Source: Maratus speciosus
Taxonomy: Eukaryota > Arthropoda > Arachnida > Araneae > Salticidae
Length of the DNA: 64,000 bases
Direction: 5' to 3'
Assembly: GCA_963932465.1 (NCBI GenBank)
Contig: OZ010787.1
Location: 18,989,936-19,053,935, forward strand
The notes under the pieces: model-generated
The model's input: the letters and a program-made list of their open reading frames with translations, nothing else
The model's database searches: none
Told to the model about the DNA's origin: nothing
Part shown: piece after piece, positions 45,468 to 56,849 of the stretch
Layout: every line of letters starts with the position of its first letter
Position numbering within the stretch: the first letter of the stretch is position 1
Position numbers and translations under genes: made by a program

Positions 45468-46156
45468 GGGGTTCCGGGGCTAAAAATTCTCAAAAAATGC
45501 AATTTTGTTTAATTGGCTTAAAACAAATACTGAGTTTTTAGCATTAAATACCGCAAACCGCATGCTTTTATCTTCATTAGATCCAGAGATATAACACCTT
45601 TTTGCTTTGAGAAGCGATGTATCAGCTGCCCGCTGACAAGAACTTTAGCTCCATTTATCTCAGATTAAATTTTTTCACGATTAGTCAACTTTAAAAGAAT
45701 AAATCTAAAGTTCCTTTCACGATATATGTATGAAATTTTTAACAGGGATTTTATTCTATATTTCCAACAAATTTTTTTCAGGATTTTTAATTTTGAGTGA
45801 TAATTGTGAAAATATGCTAATTAATCCAAAACTCATTCATAAAAAAAACTTCATTTTTTTACTTAATTTTTCTTAATGAAATTCCTAATCAATACTTTAA
45901 GAAATCCTGAAGACAAATTAAAATGACACATTTTCTGTACACAAAAGTGTAAAAATTTTGCAAATCGAGTAAGTACTTCCAGGCTTATACCAAAAATTAA
46001 ATATGTTTAAAATTTTACAATTTAATTTTTTTTAAATAAAATTTTTTAGATTTTTTTTGCATGCAATATTTTTATTATATTAAATATATTTCAGAAAAAA
46101 ATGCATAACAAAATCTCTATAAATGAAAAAAATAGAATTTTGAGCCCCGGACTCCC
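45468..46156. mobile_element. TTAA-flanked MITE, GGGGTCCGGGAC family, copy 2 (689 bp)
   Basis: TTAA lies at 45464-45467 and 46157-46160. The ends are GGGGTTCCGGGGCTAAAA and, reverse-complemented, GGGAGTCCGGGGCTCAAA. The interior is AT-rich and non-coding. It resembles 11096-11821 in length and ends. Confidence 0.8.
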
Positions 46157-46474
46157 TTAAGCTTAAAATTGCTAATTTTTATTTAAAATGTCGTAAAAAT
46201 CCGACATAAATTTACAAATAAGTAATTTAATTTTTTTTAATTTTATTAAAAAAATAGCATAAAATTAACCGAAAATTGCTATTTTCTTAAAACTATATAA
46301 ATTTAAAACTATTAGAAATAAATATATTTTATGAATTCCATAATAAATATAATAATGTTGCACAGGAACTAGACAATCTTCATGACAATGACATGAACAT
46401 TTCAAAAGTTATAGGTATAAAAAGACAAAGAACGCTGAAAATTTCTGAAACAACTTTAATAATAAATAATTTAA

Positions 46475-47243
46475 GGGGTCCCAGGACTCTTAAAGCTTCA
46501 AAATTGTTGAAATTTTATTTTTTTTTATTTATTTATTTTTTTTTTTTAGATGTGAAACTCCTATCTTTTCTGAACATTTTGACATAATTCCTAGAAATTC
46601 CATTAGAACAGAAGTTACGGCTTTTAGAATTATACCCGCTCAATAACTGAAGCGGCGTTTCCAAAACTTTGAAGCCATTTTTCTCCAAATGACGATTTTG
46701 GGTATAACGCGCAGGGTATCTCAAAAGCTTCTGAATATTTTTTCATGAAATTTTCAAAACGTATGTTTCTGTTAGTCTGTATAAACTGAACCTAAAATTT
46801 CTTATTTATTGTTTAAAAATTTTTTTTGTTAGGTGATTATACTGTTGAAATTTTCAAAATTTTGTATTAGCTAAATACAACTTTGTATTAAAAATATAAA
46901 AAGGCTGAAAAAACAAATTTATTTAGGTTCAGAGTAATTATTACAATCAGAAGTATCATTAAGCACAAAAAAATTAATTCTAGTAGCAAAATTTATTTTG
47001 TAATCCTGCGCGTAAGCTGTTATACCAATGTTCTGCTCGACAGATGTCTGACAGTTTGGAACCCCCTGTAAATACTAATTTTGCATTCTTGCAATTTTTT
47101 AAATACATGAAATCAAAGGACATATTTATATCTTTCATCCCATTGAAAAACCTGTTTTAAAATCATATATATTTTAAGGTATTAAATGTTAAAAATGGTC
47201 TTTTTTTTTTCATATTTTCCAATTTTAAGAGTCCTGAGACCCC
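46475..47243. mobile_element. TTAA-flanked MITE, GGGGTCCGGGAC family, copy 3 (769 bp)
   Basis: TTAA lies at 46471-46474 and 47244-47247. The ends are GGGGTCCCAGGACTCTTAAA and, reverse-complemented, GGGGTCTCAGGACTCTTAAA (19 of 20 identical). It starts about 310 bp after copy 2. The good end conservation suggests it is the youngest of the three. Confidence 0.85.
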
Positions 47244-47247
47244 TTAA

Positions 47248-47429
47248 AACTGTGTCATTCATAAACTTTTCAATAAATCATGATAAGAATAGCTTTGCTT
47301 ACTTTTAACATATATTTAAAATATAATTTAAAAATTTTATAGCAATTGAACTATTATTTAATGAGTTATGATGATTTTTAACACAATTTTACAAAAAAAA
47401 ACCTCCTTAAAAAACACACGTTTCAACCT

Positions 47430-47465
<36 letters not shown>

Positions 47466-48400
47466 TTTGTAAGAAATATAAATGTTTAAAAAGCTCCAGT
47501 ATTATAAAGGTTACCCATTTTTTTTTTCTAAAACAGTAAGTATTTGAAATGAAATTATAATCGAAATTCACGTCTTAAATGTATATAGACGCCTTAATCT
47601 ATGCATTTGTACTATTTGATATGTCCTTTTTCCAGACATCGTAACACACATATAATTCCGGTTTCATCTGTTTTATGTTAGTTTGAAAGTCTCCCATTTA
47701 GCTGTCATTTATTTTATATGATTTGGTTTGATATATATGTATATATATTTCTTTTTGAATAGAAGAATGAGTTCAAAAATCGCAAGTGATAGCAAAAACG
47801 GTTTCAAATAACAAACAATAAAATGAATAAAATAAAAAAGTATATTTTTTATGTAACGACTTAGAGGAAATCCGGGAAAATGTAAATGCGTACGTTTTAG
47901 ACATTTATTACATAATATTTTGACATACAGGTTTTTCTCTGCGCTGTAACAAAAAGACATATGTTTGTTACTTAAAAAAATATAACATAATCACGAACAA
48001 AAATTTACAATAGCCTCTTCCGAGTTATTAACGATTCCGAAAAGCGATCTTTATCTTTAAAAATCTCAGAAACCAATATAGTTTGGAGATTTAAAAAAGA
48101 ATTTATAATAAATTTAAAAAATCAAAAAACCCGACTGCGTAAAAAGCGAACTAATTAATTCTCATCAATGTGAAACTATTTTTTATATTACTTACCTATT
48201 TTTTTTATTTACTTGTATTGATGAATTTTAAGTTGTGTTTAATTGTTAGTTCCTGTCTATAAACAATGTTTTGATGAGGCCTATAGATGTCTATGAAAGT
48301 TGGAATTGCAGTAAAGCTAGAGATCCTACCTACATAACTTCTAGGTTGTGTAATATTTAAACGGAGCTTCTGACTGTAAAATAATCAACGAAACATCGTC
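47248..48400. other. AT-rich DNA with a 31-base poly-T tract (47432-47462)
   Basis: No gene recognised. The 83-codon minus frame at 47709-47960 has no motif. Confidence 0.4.
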
Positions 48401-48409
48401 TTCATTTTG

Positions 48410-48660
48410 AAAGACCTATCCAACGATATGCCACTTAATAGGGTGCGTAAAAAAAATTTCGTCTCGATCGCCATTTTGTATTTTACGGCCGCCATTTTGA
48501 ATTTACAAAAACAAAATCTAGCCTATAACCATAGGGCAGTTAAGACGAATCAATAGAGACCTTATTCAGTAAAATCCATCCAGCCGTTGGGGTGTTTCGA
48601 GGGTGTAAAGAAATCCACATACCCAGATACGCGTGAAGCACATAACCCTTCTTGGCAGTC
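48410..48660. repeat. Probable dispersed repeat (retroelement-like tail phrase)
   Basis: The stretch contains CCTATCCAACGATATGCCAC, two CGCCATTTTG phrases and AAAATCCATCCAGCCGTTGG followed by a CCACATACCCAGA-type phrase. In arthropods that wording is common in non-LTR retroelement ends and Helitrons. No terminus was found, so the class is a guess. Confidence 0.35.
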
Positions 48661-48699
48661 ATGTAAAAATGAAGTTTTTTTTGCTGCCACTGATTGTCA

Positions 48700-49270
48700 C
48701 AAGCCGGCGATCCTTTTGTTATTTAACTTTCGATAATTGATTTTTATGTATTTTTTAGCTCTGAATCCGAAAATTACCTTCATTTTTAACCATCACGTCA
48801 GGATTTTTTGCAAATCATACATTTCAATGGTAAAAAGTCAAAAAATAGAGAACATCTGATACTGAAAGGTACAGGAAATGGTTGTGTTTCTTAACTTTCT
48901 ATAACTGATTTTTATATATATTTTAGTGCTGAATTCGAAAATGACCTTCAGTTTTAACCATCAGGTCAGGAGTTTTGGCAAATCGTAAATTTCAAAGTCA
49001 AAAATTAACAAAATTCTGATACTATAAAATAGATGTGATGGTTACGTTTTTTAAATTTTGATAATGGATTTTTATGTACTTTTTAGCACTAAATCTGACA
49101 ATAACCTTCATTTTTAACCATCGCGTAAAAAAAATTCACAAATCGTAAATTTCAAAGTCTAAAATTTTGCAAAAAATCCTGACGTGATGGTAAAAAAAAG
49201 AAGGCCATTTTCGGATTCAGGACTACAAAATACGTAAGAATCAGTTATCAAAAGCTGAGCAATATGACAC
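48700..49270 (+). repeat. Tandem array of three 160-168-bp units plus an inverted half unit
   Basis: GATTTTTATGTA...TTTTTAGC...CTTCATTTTTAACCATC starts at 48739, 48907 and 49067. Each unit also holds a CACGTCAGGA-type and an AAATCGTAAATTTCAAAG phrase. At 49176-49250 the same phrases appear in inverse orientation (CCTGACGTGATGG...GATTCAG). The array ends in an inverted, not direct, unit. Confidence 0.65.
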
Positions 49271-49777
49271 AACCCTAATTTTGCAGGCTTGTGTTATCAG
49301 AAATGTATCTGAGTAGTTTTTATAGTGTATTAATCAGTTTTCTCATCCCGGAATACAGGCCTTTCGGATGCTATCAATTCCCAAGTAAAGATTTTCATGT
49401 TAACAAACATGTTTTACAGGAAAATATGATAAATTAACTGCACTAACATTTACATTAAAATTAATATTATTTTGCTACTCTTGCACGTATAAATTCAATT
49501 ATGCAGCATAAAATGTTTAATTGTGAATTAGTAGCAGCCTAAAGATCGATAAAATCTGTTAAACTATGAAAACCAATCAGAAACATTTCCGAAAATCAGT
49601 GGCAGCAAAAGAAACTTTTTTATACATAATTCATTAAATCTCGAAAATATATTGGTTTCTAAGATTTCTAATAATCGGTTTTATTTACCTGAATTATACG
49701 TTTTACCGATGCTATAAATTCTTAATTAGAGGTTTTCAACTGCATACATACAGTTTATACATGCAAAAGTAGCAAAT

Positions 49778-49882
49778 AATGTTAATTTTAATGTTAATGC
49801 TATGCATTTTAATGTTAATGCTATTAACTTTAATGTTAATGCTATTAACTTTAATGTTAATGTTAATGCTGTTAATTTATCG
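49778..49882 (+). repeat. 21-bp minisatellite, about four units
   Basis: Units of the form TTTAATGTTAATGCTATTAAC recur at 49790-49876, the last with an extra AATGTT. This is a slippage-type repeat with no coding meaning. Confidence 0.85.
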
Positions 49883-50411
49883 TGTTCACAATATGTCTAA
49901 ATTACATGACGAATTGATAGCATCCAAATGAAGAATTGGAAGCATCCGAAAAACTGATATTTCGTGTTGAGAAAATCGATTTATGCACTGTAAGGATAAG
50001 TCGGAAATATTTCCGAAAATTAGCTATAGAAACTAGTAGCAATAGAAACTTTTGTTTTAGAAATGCCCCTTTAAATTCCGAAAATGTATTAGTTTCTGAT
50101 GTTTCTGAAAACAAAGGAACGCTTTTCGGAATCGTTGATAACGCGGAAAAGGTTATACACCGCGTCCCAAAAGTTTAGACAATCAATAAAATTTGCATTA
50201 ACATAAAAAGTAATAACGTACTATTAAAATTCGTGATATAGGTAATAAATAAAAGCAATTTTGCTGATATACACATATAAATTATGATCAAATGTTTGAA
50301 ATTATAAAATACACATTAAATTATATAAAAATATGCTGTCCCAAAAGTATAGACAACTGGGTTTTTTTTTTTTTTTTTGGTTTTACATTTATAAAAGTAA
50401 TTAAAAACGTA

Positions 50412-50757
50412 CTTTTAATATTTAATTGTATTGCCACGATACTTTATAACATCAAATGCACGTTGTTCCATTGAATTAACTAAGAATTGCATTACAGAAG
50501 GAGGTATTTCATACCACGCTTTGTCAATTGCAATTTTTAAGTCATTTACACTTGTATATTGCTTTCCATTTTCGTATATTTTACGAGATAAGATCCCCCA
50601 TATGTTCTCCATGTGATTCAAATCTGGAGTAAGTACTGGCCAGTCTAATAGTGTGATATTGTTTTGTCTAAGCCATGTTTTCGATTATGTGGAGGTATGG
50701 ATGGATGCCCCATCTTGTTGGAAAACACAGACCGGCCCTGCTAGCAAATCCAGATTA
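50412..50757 (-). pseudogene. Tc1-like transposase, C-terminal half with catalytic D and E
   Basis: On the minus strand the frame runs from DLLAGPVCVFQQDGASIHTS, containing the second catalytic Asp, through one in-frame TAA stop. It continues to DWPVLTPDLNHMENIWGIL, containing the catalytic Glu, and ends SMEQRAFDVIKYRGNTIKY and a stop. There are 34 residues between the Asp of QQD and the Glu of HMEN, i.e. the DD34E spacing of Tc1-like transposases. The DNA-binding N-terminus and the first Asp are missing on this strand. At about 50757 the sequence switches abruptly to the opposite-strand copy. It is inactive as read. Confidence 0.85.
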
Positions 50758-51434
50758 CGTGATGATAGAATATTATTAAAAATGGCTTCGGTTAATAATT
50801 TATCTGTGCGTGAAATTGCATCAATTTCCAGACTTTCAAAAAGTACTGTACACAAAGGAATTAACGCTTCAATAAATATTGTTTACAGAGGAATGAAAGC
50901 AAAACCCTGCTTAAAGCAGAGAGATAAAGATGCATCTCTAAAGCGGGTAGAAATCATATGTTATACGGTGAAAAATGGATTTATGTCATCTTCAGTGATG
51001 AAAAGAAATGGAATTTTGACGGCCCTGATAGTCATAAATTTTACTGGCGTGACCCAAGAAAAGAACCCAAGAACTGTTTCAGCAGGCAACAAAGCGGAGG
51101 ATCCGTAATGACCTGGGGAGGGTTTTCTTTCAACGGCCAAACATTTCAAGAATTTATGGACATAAAAATGAAATCAGAGGATTATTAGGATATTTTACGT
51201 ACCAATTTACTACCAATTATGGATTTGCCAGCAGGACCATGGGGGGGGGGGGGAATCTTATCTCATAAAATATATGAAAATGGAAAGCAATATATATGTG
51301 TAAATGACTTAAAAATTGCAATGGACAAAGCGTGGTATGAAATACCTCCTTCTGTAATGCAATGCTTAGTTAAGTCTATGGAACAACATGTATTTGATGT
51401 CATAAAGTGTCGTGGAAATACAATTAAATATTAA
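50758..51434 (+). pseudogene. Tc1-like transposase with a frameshift and deletion of the D-E segment
   Basis: The plus strand starts inside the gene with a helix-turn-helix region (NNLSVREIASISRLSKSTVH). After a frameshift near 50955 it continues EKWIYVIFSDEKKWNFDGPD, which carries the first catalytic Asp, and then QSGGSVMTWGGFSFNG. A TAG stop follows at 51186-51188. After DLPAGP it jumps, across a G run (51241-51253), straight to GGILSHKIYENG and the C-terminus. About 45 residues that contain the second Asp and the Glu are therefore missing. Exactly this segment survives on the other strand at 50590-50740. It resembles Tc3/Tc1-type transposases. Confidence 0.85.
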
Positions 51435-51739
51435 AAGTAAGTTTTTAGTTACTTTTATAAATGTAAAACCCCCAAAAAATGCAAGTGTCTATACTTTTGG
51501 GACAGCACATTTTTATATAATTTAATGTATATTTTATAATTTCAAATCTTTGATCCTAATTTATATGTGTATATCAGTAAAACTGCTTTTGTTTATTACC
51601 TATATGATGAATTTTAATTGTACCTTACTACTTTTTATGTTAATACAAATTTTATTGATTGCCTAAACTTTTGGGAAGCGGTGTATCATATTTTTGTAAT
51701 CCTTAAGAAAGATATGAATTTGATTAAGAAACATTTTTC

Positions 51740-51784
51740 TGTCTTCCTTTCTTTCTTTTTTCTTTTCTTTTCTTTCTTTCTTTA
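51740..51784. repeat. (TTTC)n-type pyrimidine microsatellite
   Basis: Interrupted CTTT and TTCTTT repeats over about 45 bases. Confidence 0.85.
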
Positions 51785-51804
51785 ACAATGAAATTTAGTA
51801 TGTA

Positions 51805-52570
51805 TAGTAAAACATCCTTGTGCGACCACCTCCATCAAGCGACCACCTGCTTGAATGACCATTTTTTCATGGAGCGAAATTTATTCCCATAGGCTCAATA
51901 CTAATTTTACCTCTATTCAGAGACCATCCCAGTTGAACTCCCTCCCTCAGCGACCGGAATACAGAAGAAAATGAAACAAATTTCGTTTTTCCCTGGTCGC
52001 TTGAAGAAGGTTTTATTAGAAAAGTAATTCCGGAGAGCACAACCATCAAACTTCTAAACTAAGTTTATAATTTTTATTTATTCCGGTAACTTTTAAGTTT
52101 TTAAACCTCTTTGCGCCTCTTTAGGCAATGAATTTAACTCTGATGACAAATTAAGGATGACGGTTCATAAACTCCCCTGCCCTATTCTGTCAAGAAACTC
52201 TCAAAGAAAGAGATAAATTAATGAAATCGTCATTATTTGTTCCCGTTAAAAAAAATTGCATTTATTTACTAAACTTCGAAATGATTTGTAAATAAAAGTT
52301 ATAAAAGATAAAACCGTAAAATCAAAGCAAACGTTAATGTATTCATTTCTTAAAGTGTGCAGTAATTAACTTATGTAATTAACTTTTGTTTTGGTACTGA
52401 AATTTTCATATTTTTTCTAATGCGAAAAATAAATTTTAGTAGCATTAATTGTTACCCTTTTTTCAACAATTAAAATCCAGATTTAAACACTACCTCCATT
52501 AAGATAGCACTTCTCGGAGCGACCCATTTTTATTGGAACGGAACGTGGTCGCTTTAGGGAGGCTTTACTA
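51805..52570. mobile_element. TA-flanked Tigger/pogo-like MITE (766 bp)
   Basis: TA lies at 51803-51804 and 52571-52572. The left end is TAGTAAAACATCCTTGTGCG and the right end, reverse-complemented, TAGTAAAGCCTCCCTAAAGC, both continuing GACCAC. GCGACCACC-type phrases repeat near the ends. Short frames inside (51867-52049, 52483-52665) are mere passages through the subterminal repeats. Confidence 0.7.
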
Positions 52571-52572
52571 TA

Positions 52573-53330
52573 CGTTGTAAAAAATATGAGAACGGTTATA
52601 TGTTTTACTGTTCTGTTCTTTGCTCTTTTCAAGTAACTCTGATGAATAAATGAGCGAGATAACAATTTAAAAAATGTTTACGAAAAGAGTCTTAAAATTT
52701 TTAATTAATATAACATGTTCAATTTACAATTCATTTAATAATTACATGATTTCTTGAATTTCATTCTCCTCTTTTATTTAAGTTGTGTTTAGTATAAACA
52801 ATTTGATCTGCATTATATGTATGTTTAAATTAATTTTGAAAAGAAAAAATGCAAAGGTAATTTTTTCAACGCAAGTAGTAAATATGAAATGAAATAGTTT
52901 TAAACTTTCAGTTGCATTTAACTGAAACTTCAACCTATTAAATCTTATTTATTTAAACTAAATATGCCTAAAGTTTAAATTTTAAAAGATGACTGATAAA
53001 TAAAAATTGCTCAATTCTGAAAAAAATGCTTGCTTTTTCTAGTCGATTTCAAGTTGCAATTTTGAGTGAAAATTAATAAATTTACAATATATTTTCATTT
53101 AAATAACAAAATATCTGTTTATATAGGCAAATAATTAATTGAATATCATGAAAAGATTAAATCCCGTAAATGAAAGTTAAATCAGAAGTTTAAATAAAAT
53201 ATATATTTTTTAGAATCTTCAAAAAATTCGATATTTGCAACAATTACAAGTTTAGGAAAAAGCTTCAGGTTTTCTAAAGGAAAGTCATCAGTATTTCTGT
53301 ATAAACATTTCTTTAATGCGAATTGAATAT
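52573..53330. other. AT-rich DNA, in part a relative of 45200-45370
   Basis: The segment 52890-53060 (AAATAAAAATTGCTCAATTCTGA...GCTTGCTTTTTCTAG) matches 45210-45370. Nothing else was recognised. Confidence 0.45.
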
Positions 53331-53349
53331 TTCCAACTGAGCGAAAAAA

Positions 53350-53421
53350 TGCCCAGGCCGGGAATCGAACCCAGATCCTTGGCTTACAAGGCCAATGCTT
53401 TTCCATTTAAGCTAACTGGGC
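53350..53421 (-). tRNA. tRNA-Thr (anticodon UGU), candidate gene
   Basis: On the minus strand the 72 bases fold as a cloverleaf. The acceptor stem GCCCAGT pairs with CCTGGGC (six of seven pairs, one T/C mismatch next to the core). The D stem is GCTT/AAGC and the anticodon stem TTGGC/GCCAA, with loop CTTGTAA giving anticodon TGT (threonine). The T arm is CTGGG-TTCGATT-CCCGG, with an intact box B. Position 73 is A and TTTTTT, a polymerase III terminator, follows immediately. The one acceptor mismatch and the repeat-rich setting leave open a tRNA pseudogene or SINE head. An imperfect inverted repeat flanks it (53337-53346 and 53440-53449). Confidence 0.7.
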
Positions 53422-53551
53422 CGACAACCAGCCAGTATATTTCGCTCAGATAACCTTATTGGTAGGAACATCTGGTCTGTCATGTAGACAGCTCAACAGA
53501 ATAAACCGCAGGTTAAGGACCTCCATATAAACGATGGATACGTAGATGAAC

Positions 53552-53623
53552 TATTATTTTAACACAGTCAAACTGACTGAAAACCTTGACTTTACCAGTC
53601 AGTTTGACTGTGTTAAAATAATA
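53552..53623. other. Perfect 28-bp inverted repeat with a 16-base loop
   Basis: The segment 53552-53579 (core AACACAGTCAAACTGACTG) is the exact inverse complement of 53596-53623. The 16-base loop begins AAAACCTTGAC. The transcript would form a pre-miRNA-sized hairpin, but with perfect pairing, which is more like a tiny fold-back MITE or a recent inverted duplication. It lies about 130 bp from the tRNA candidate. Confidence 0.7.
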
Positions 53624-54101
53624 TTTCTTTAATGGTAACCTGAAAGATGAACCAGATACTTCTACTTTTTTCTTTAATCCCAAATTCTTTTTTAATTAAA
53701 GGCATCCTTCTTTTAGACAGATCACTTAGGACTGAAAATCTTTAACCTATCTTTTGCACGGGAAAATTCTGTTTTATTTTTCATTGTGATGATCTGATAG
53801 CCACCCATGGAATAACGAATATAATAATTCTCGAAAAAATTCTTATAATGGGACATGTACATATACAGGTCATATACATAAACATTGAATACAGGAATCC
53901 TATATATTGTATTCTTGGAGCATAAATATTGGAGCGCTTCTATTATTTAAGTGATTAATAAATTTTAAAAATGTCGAAAAGTCCAATAAATATTTCCGAT
54001 GTTGTTTGGAATAATCCAATTAGCCTTGCAGTAGCAAGGCCTTGAGATTGCTGTTATTGCATGAGAAATATGCTCCATTTTAAACGTTTTTTTTTTCAAA
54101 T

Positions 54102-54138
<37 letters not shown>

Positions 54139-54600
54139 CTGCAAAATTATTGTGATAGTACAATTATCATTCACAGCAGTGATCTGCAGAAAAATGAAGG
54201 AATGGTGTGTTGTTTTAATTCACTAAACATCGGTTAGTTGATCAAAATTCACGAAACTCTAACAACGTTTTAGTGCAAATAATAAAAAATGTTTAATTTT
54301 TTATATTAATTTTTATTATTCACAATCTTTCATTTGAGAGAATATTACTTAAAACACACGATATTGATATAAATAGCTACAAAGCAATTTTGTTTCAATT
54401 TCAATTTCTTTTTATTATAAAATATCTTTATTACGTTACTGAATATATTAAAAGTGGGTTTTAAATAGAAACCCTTTGAAATCATTAGATTACTTTATTA
54501 GTAGTTATAAAATTTCATAAATAAACATGACTAATGAGATTTAAGAATAATTATTTAATTAAAACTGCAGAAATATCAGATTTTTCTAATGACATAACAA
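53624..54600. other. AT-rich DNA with an (AT)n microsatellite near 54104-54134
   Basis: No gene is recognised. The short minus-strand frame at 53965-54174 crosses the dinucleotide run. Confidence 0.4.
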
Positions 54601-54960
54601 TAATGGGCCAAATTTGATTGTTTTGGTTACATCTTAATCAAAATCAGCAATATCGTATTGGCTATATCTTGGTCAGTGTTGAAATTAATGGCATAAAAGT
54701 TTCTCCAACATTAGGCTGTTTACATTTTTCAAACATTGCAAGCATATTTTCAAATATTTCATCATTTCATTGCCCATATTTCCAGTGTAAAGCTAATATT
54801 TCTATAATGTTGCCGTTTCTTTGCAAAAATTTGTATTCTCAAGCCAATATTTAACCAATGTTGGCATTTTATTGGAAGTATTTCAATAAAATACCAACAT
54901 TAATAAATGCAATATTGCGCCTCCAGTATGACCAATATAACTAATATTTTTTTTATACTA
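54600..54960 (-). repeat. Old dispersed repeat, inverse relative of 1740-2260
   Basis: TATTGGCTATATCTTGGTCAG (54656-54676) is the exact inverse complement of 2172-2192. Phrases such as CCAACATT, AAATATTTC and CCAATATT recur as in that copy. The 78-codon frame at 54618-54854 is incidental. Confidence 0.55.
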
Positions 54961-54985
54961 AGGATTTTCTCATCATTGTAAAAAA

Positions 54986-56444
54986 TCTATATTAATAAAA
55001 GAATAAATCGCTCTGTGTGTCTGTCTGTGTGCGATGGCTAGCGAAAACTACCGCACGTAGAAGTCTGAAATTTCAAATGTAATTAGTCCAAGAAAAGTCC
55101 TGATACACCTGAGGCTCGGATTTTTAATTTTTTAAGGGCCGGGGCCCTTGGGCCCCTTTCAGTTTTTATGCACTAAAACGTTAATAACATGCCTCTTTTC
55201 TATCCGATCTTCTTCATTTTGGGGGTGAATTATCCTTTTAGTTTCTACCCCATTTCTACGTTTCACTTAAGACCCTTTCACCCTTGCAAGGGGCCCAGTA
55301 CAGGGCCCCTTGAAGTTTCAGTGCACTAAATTGTTAATAACATGCCTCTTTTCTATCCGATCTTCTTCGTTTTTGGGGTCAGATCTCCTTTTGAGTTTCT
55401 GACCCATTTCTACATTTCAGTTAAGACCCTGGCACCAATGCAAGGGACCCGGTAGAGGGCCCCTTGAAGTTTTAGTGCACTAAATTGTTAATAACATGCC
55501 TCTTTTCTATCCGATCTTCTTCGTTTTTGGGGTGAATTCTACTTTCAATTTCGGCCCCATTTCTACATTTCAGTTAAGACCCTGGCACGCTTGCAAGAGG
55601 CCCGGTACAGGACCTTTGAAGTTTTAGTGCACTAAATTGTTAATAACATGCTTCTTTTGTATACGATCTTCTTCGTTTTTGGGGTGAATTCTCTTTTGAG
55701 TTTCTGCCCCATTTCTACATTTCAGTTAAGACCCTGGCACACTTGCAAGAGGCCCGGTACAGGACCTTTGAAGTTTTAGTGCACTAAATTGTTAATAACA
55801 TGCCTCTTTTGTATACGATCTTCTTCGTTTTTGGGGTGAATTCTCCTTTGAGTTTCTACCCCATTTCTACATTTCATTTAAGACCCTGGCACCCTTGCAA
55901 TGGGCCCGATACAGGGCCCCTTGAAATTTTAGTGCAATAATTTTTTAATAAATTGCTTCCTTTTTATCCGATACTCATTTTTGGGATTCTTTCTCCATTT
56001 AGTTATACTCCCGTGTCTACATTCCAGTTAAGACCATAGGCCCATCTAGGGTCCTGTAAGGCCCGGTCCAGGGCCCCTTAAATTTTTGTGTGTCCTGCGT
56101 TTTTCGCACCCTAATTTTCTAACCTTCGCAATGCGTAATTTTAAAGTTGAGTCTTAAACTCTTTTCCTTAGACCAACAATCACATATTTTTATTGGGGCC
56201 CTAGGGCCCTTTTTTCAACCTTTCCCCAATTTTTTGCACATTCCTTTTAAATTATATTTTAATGATTAATTCGTCCCCTATGCTTAATCTCAACTAATCG
56301 AAGATCTAAAACGCTAAGTACTAAAACGTAGTAACATGTTTTCATGTTACGGCCTTTTCTCAACTATCAGTTGACCCCCTTTGGGCCCCCTACTATAACT
56401 CCCTTCAAAATAGTCCGATTTACTAGCTTTTTTTTTCTAACAAC
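54986..56444 (+). mobile_element. Helitron-like 5' end followed by a 153-bp tandem array
   Basis: After an A-rich flank, TCTATATTAATAAAAG followed by a TCTGTGTGTCTGTCTGTGTG block is reminiscent of many arthropod Helitron 5' ends, which start TC and insert between A and T. The array follows. The key phrase TTAATAACATGCCTCTTTT(C/G)TAT starts at 55181, 55334, 55488, 55640 and 55792, with a diverged unit at 55945 (spacing 152-154 bp). Each unit also has GGGCCCGGTACAGGGCCCCTTGAAGTTT-type GC-rich joints. The element is split by the hAT insertion at 56445 and resumes at 62980. The 3' end is not in the window. Confidence 0.55.
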
Positions 56445-56849
56445 CAGGCCCGGACTGGCGCCTTTGGGGGCCCTCGGCTAGAAATGGAAAAGGGGCCCCT
56501 TACCGAGAAATTTACAGGGAATACAATATTAGAATATTTATTTTTTGAAAATTAGGCTTACGTGCCTAAAAACCACATTTAGCTATTTTGTTGCTTGTAA
56601 AATATTAGGTTGTATCAAATGTAATTTCGTTTTCACAATGAAATCTTTGTTGCAATATTTCAACGTAAAATAAACGTATCACAAATCAGTATATAAACCA
56701 TGAAATTCTATGGCTTCTTTTCATTTTCCTGAAAGCTAAACAATACCATTTTGATACCAATCTTTGGATTTCGAAGCAAAAAAGCCTAGAAAACCCCGTT
56801 GCAGATCGTCAATATTACACAAGCACCTGCCCCCCTCCCCCCCCCTCCC

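Larger units (their letters stand above)
50158..51683. mobile_element. Rearranged Tc1-like transposon (1526 bp) with long inverted ends
   Basis: TA lies at 50156-50157 and 51684-51685. The outer ends CACCGCGTCCCAAAAGTTTA and its partner CACCGCTTCCCAAAAGTTTA match. A second copy of the site, TGTCCCAAAAGTATAGACAA, lies about 175 bp further in at both ends (near 50335 and 51489), which is the IR/DR arrangement of some Tc1-like elements. The inverted similarity continues inward to about 50597 and 51250, because both halves contain the 3' part of the transposase gene. The normal 5' end has been replaced by an inverted copy of the 3' end. It is non-autonomous. Confidence 0.85.

Noticed and set aside
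48700..49270. Regularly spaced repeats considered as a CRISPR array
   Set aside because: Units are 160-168 bp, degenerate and without unique spacers. The DNA is eukaryotic, and no CRISPR array exists in the window.
53552..53623. Rho-independent-type terminator or annotated miRNA
   Set aside because: Bacterial terminators are not expected here, and perfect pairing without small-RNA data is not enough to call a miRNA.
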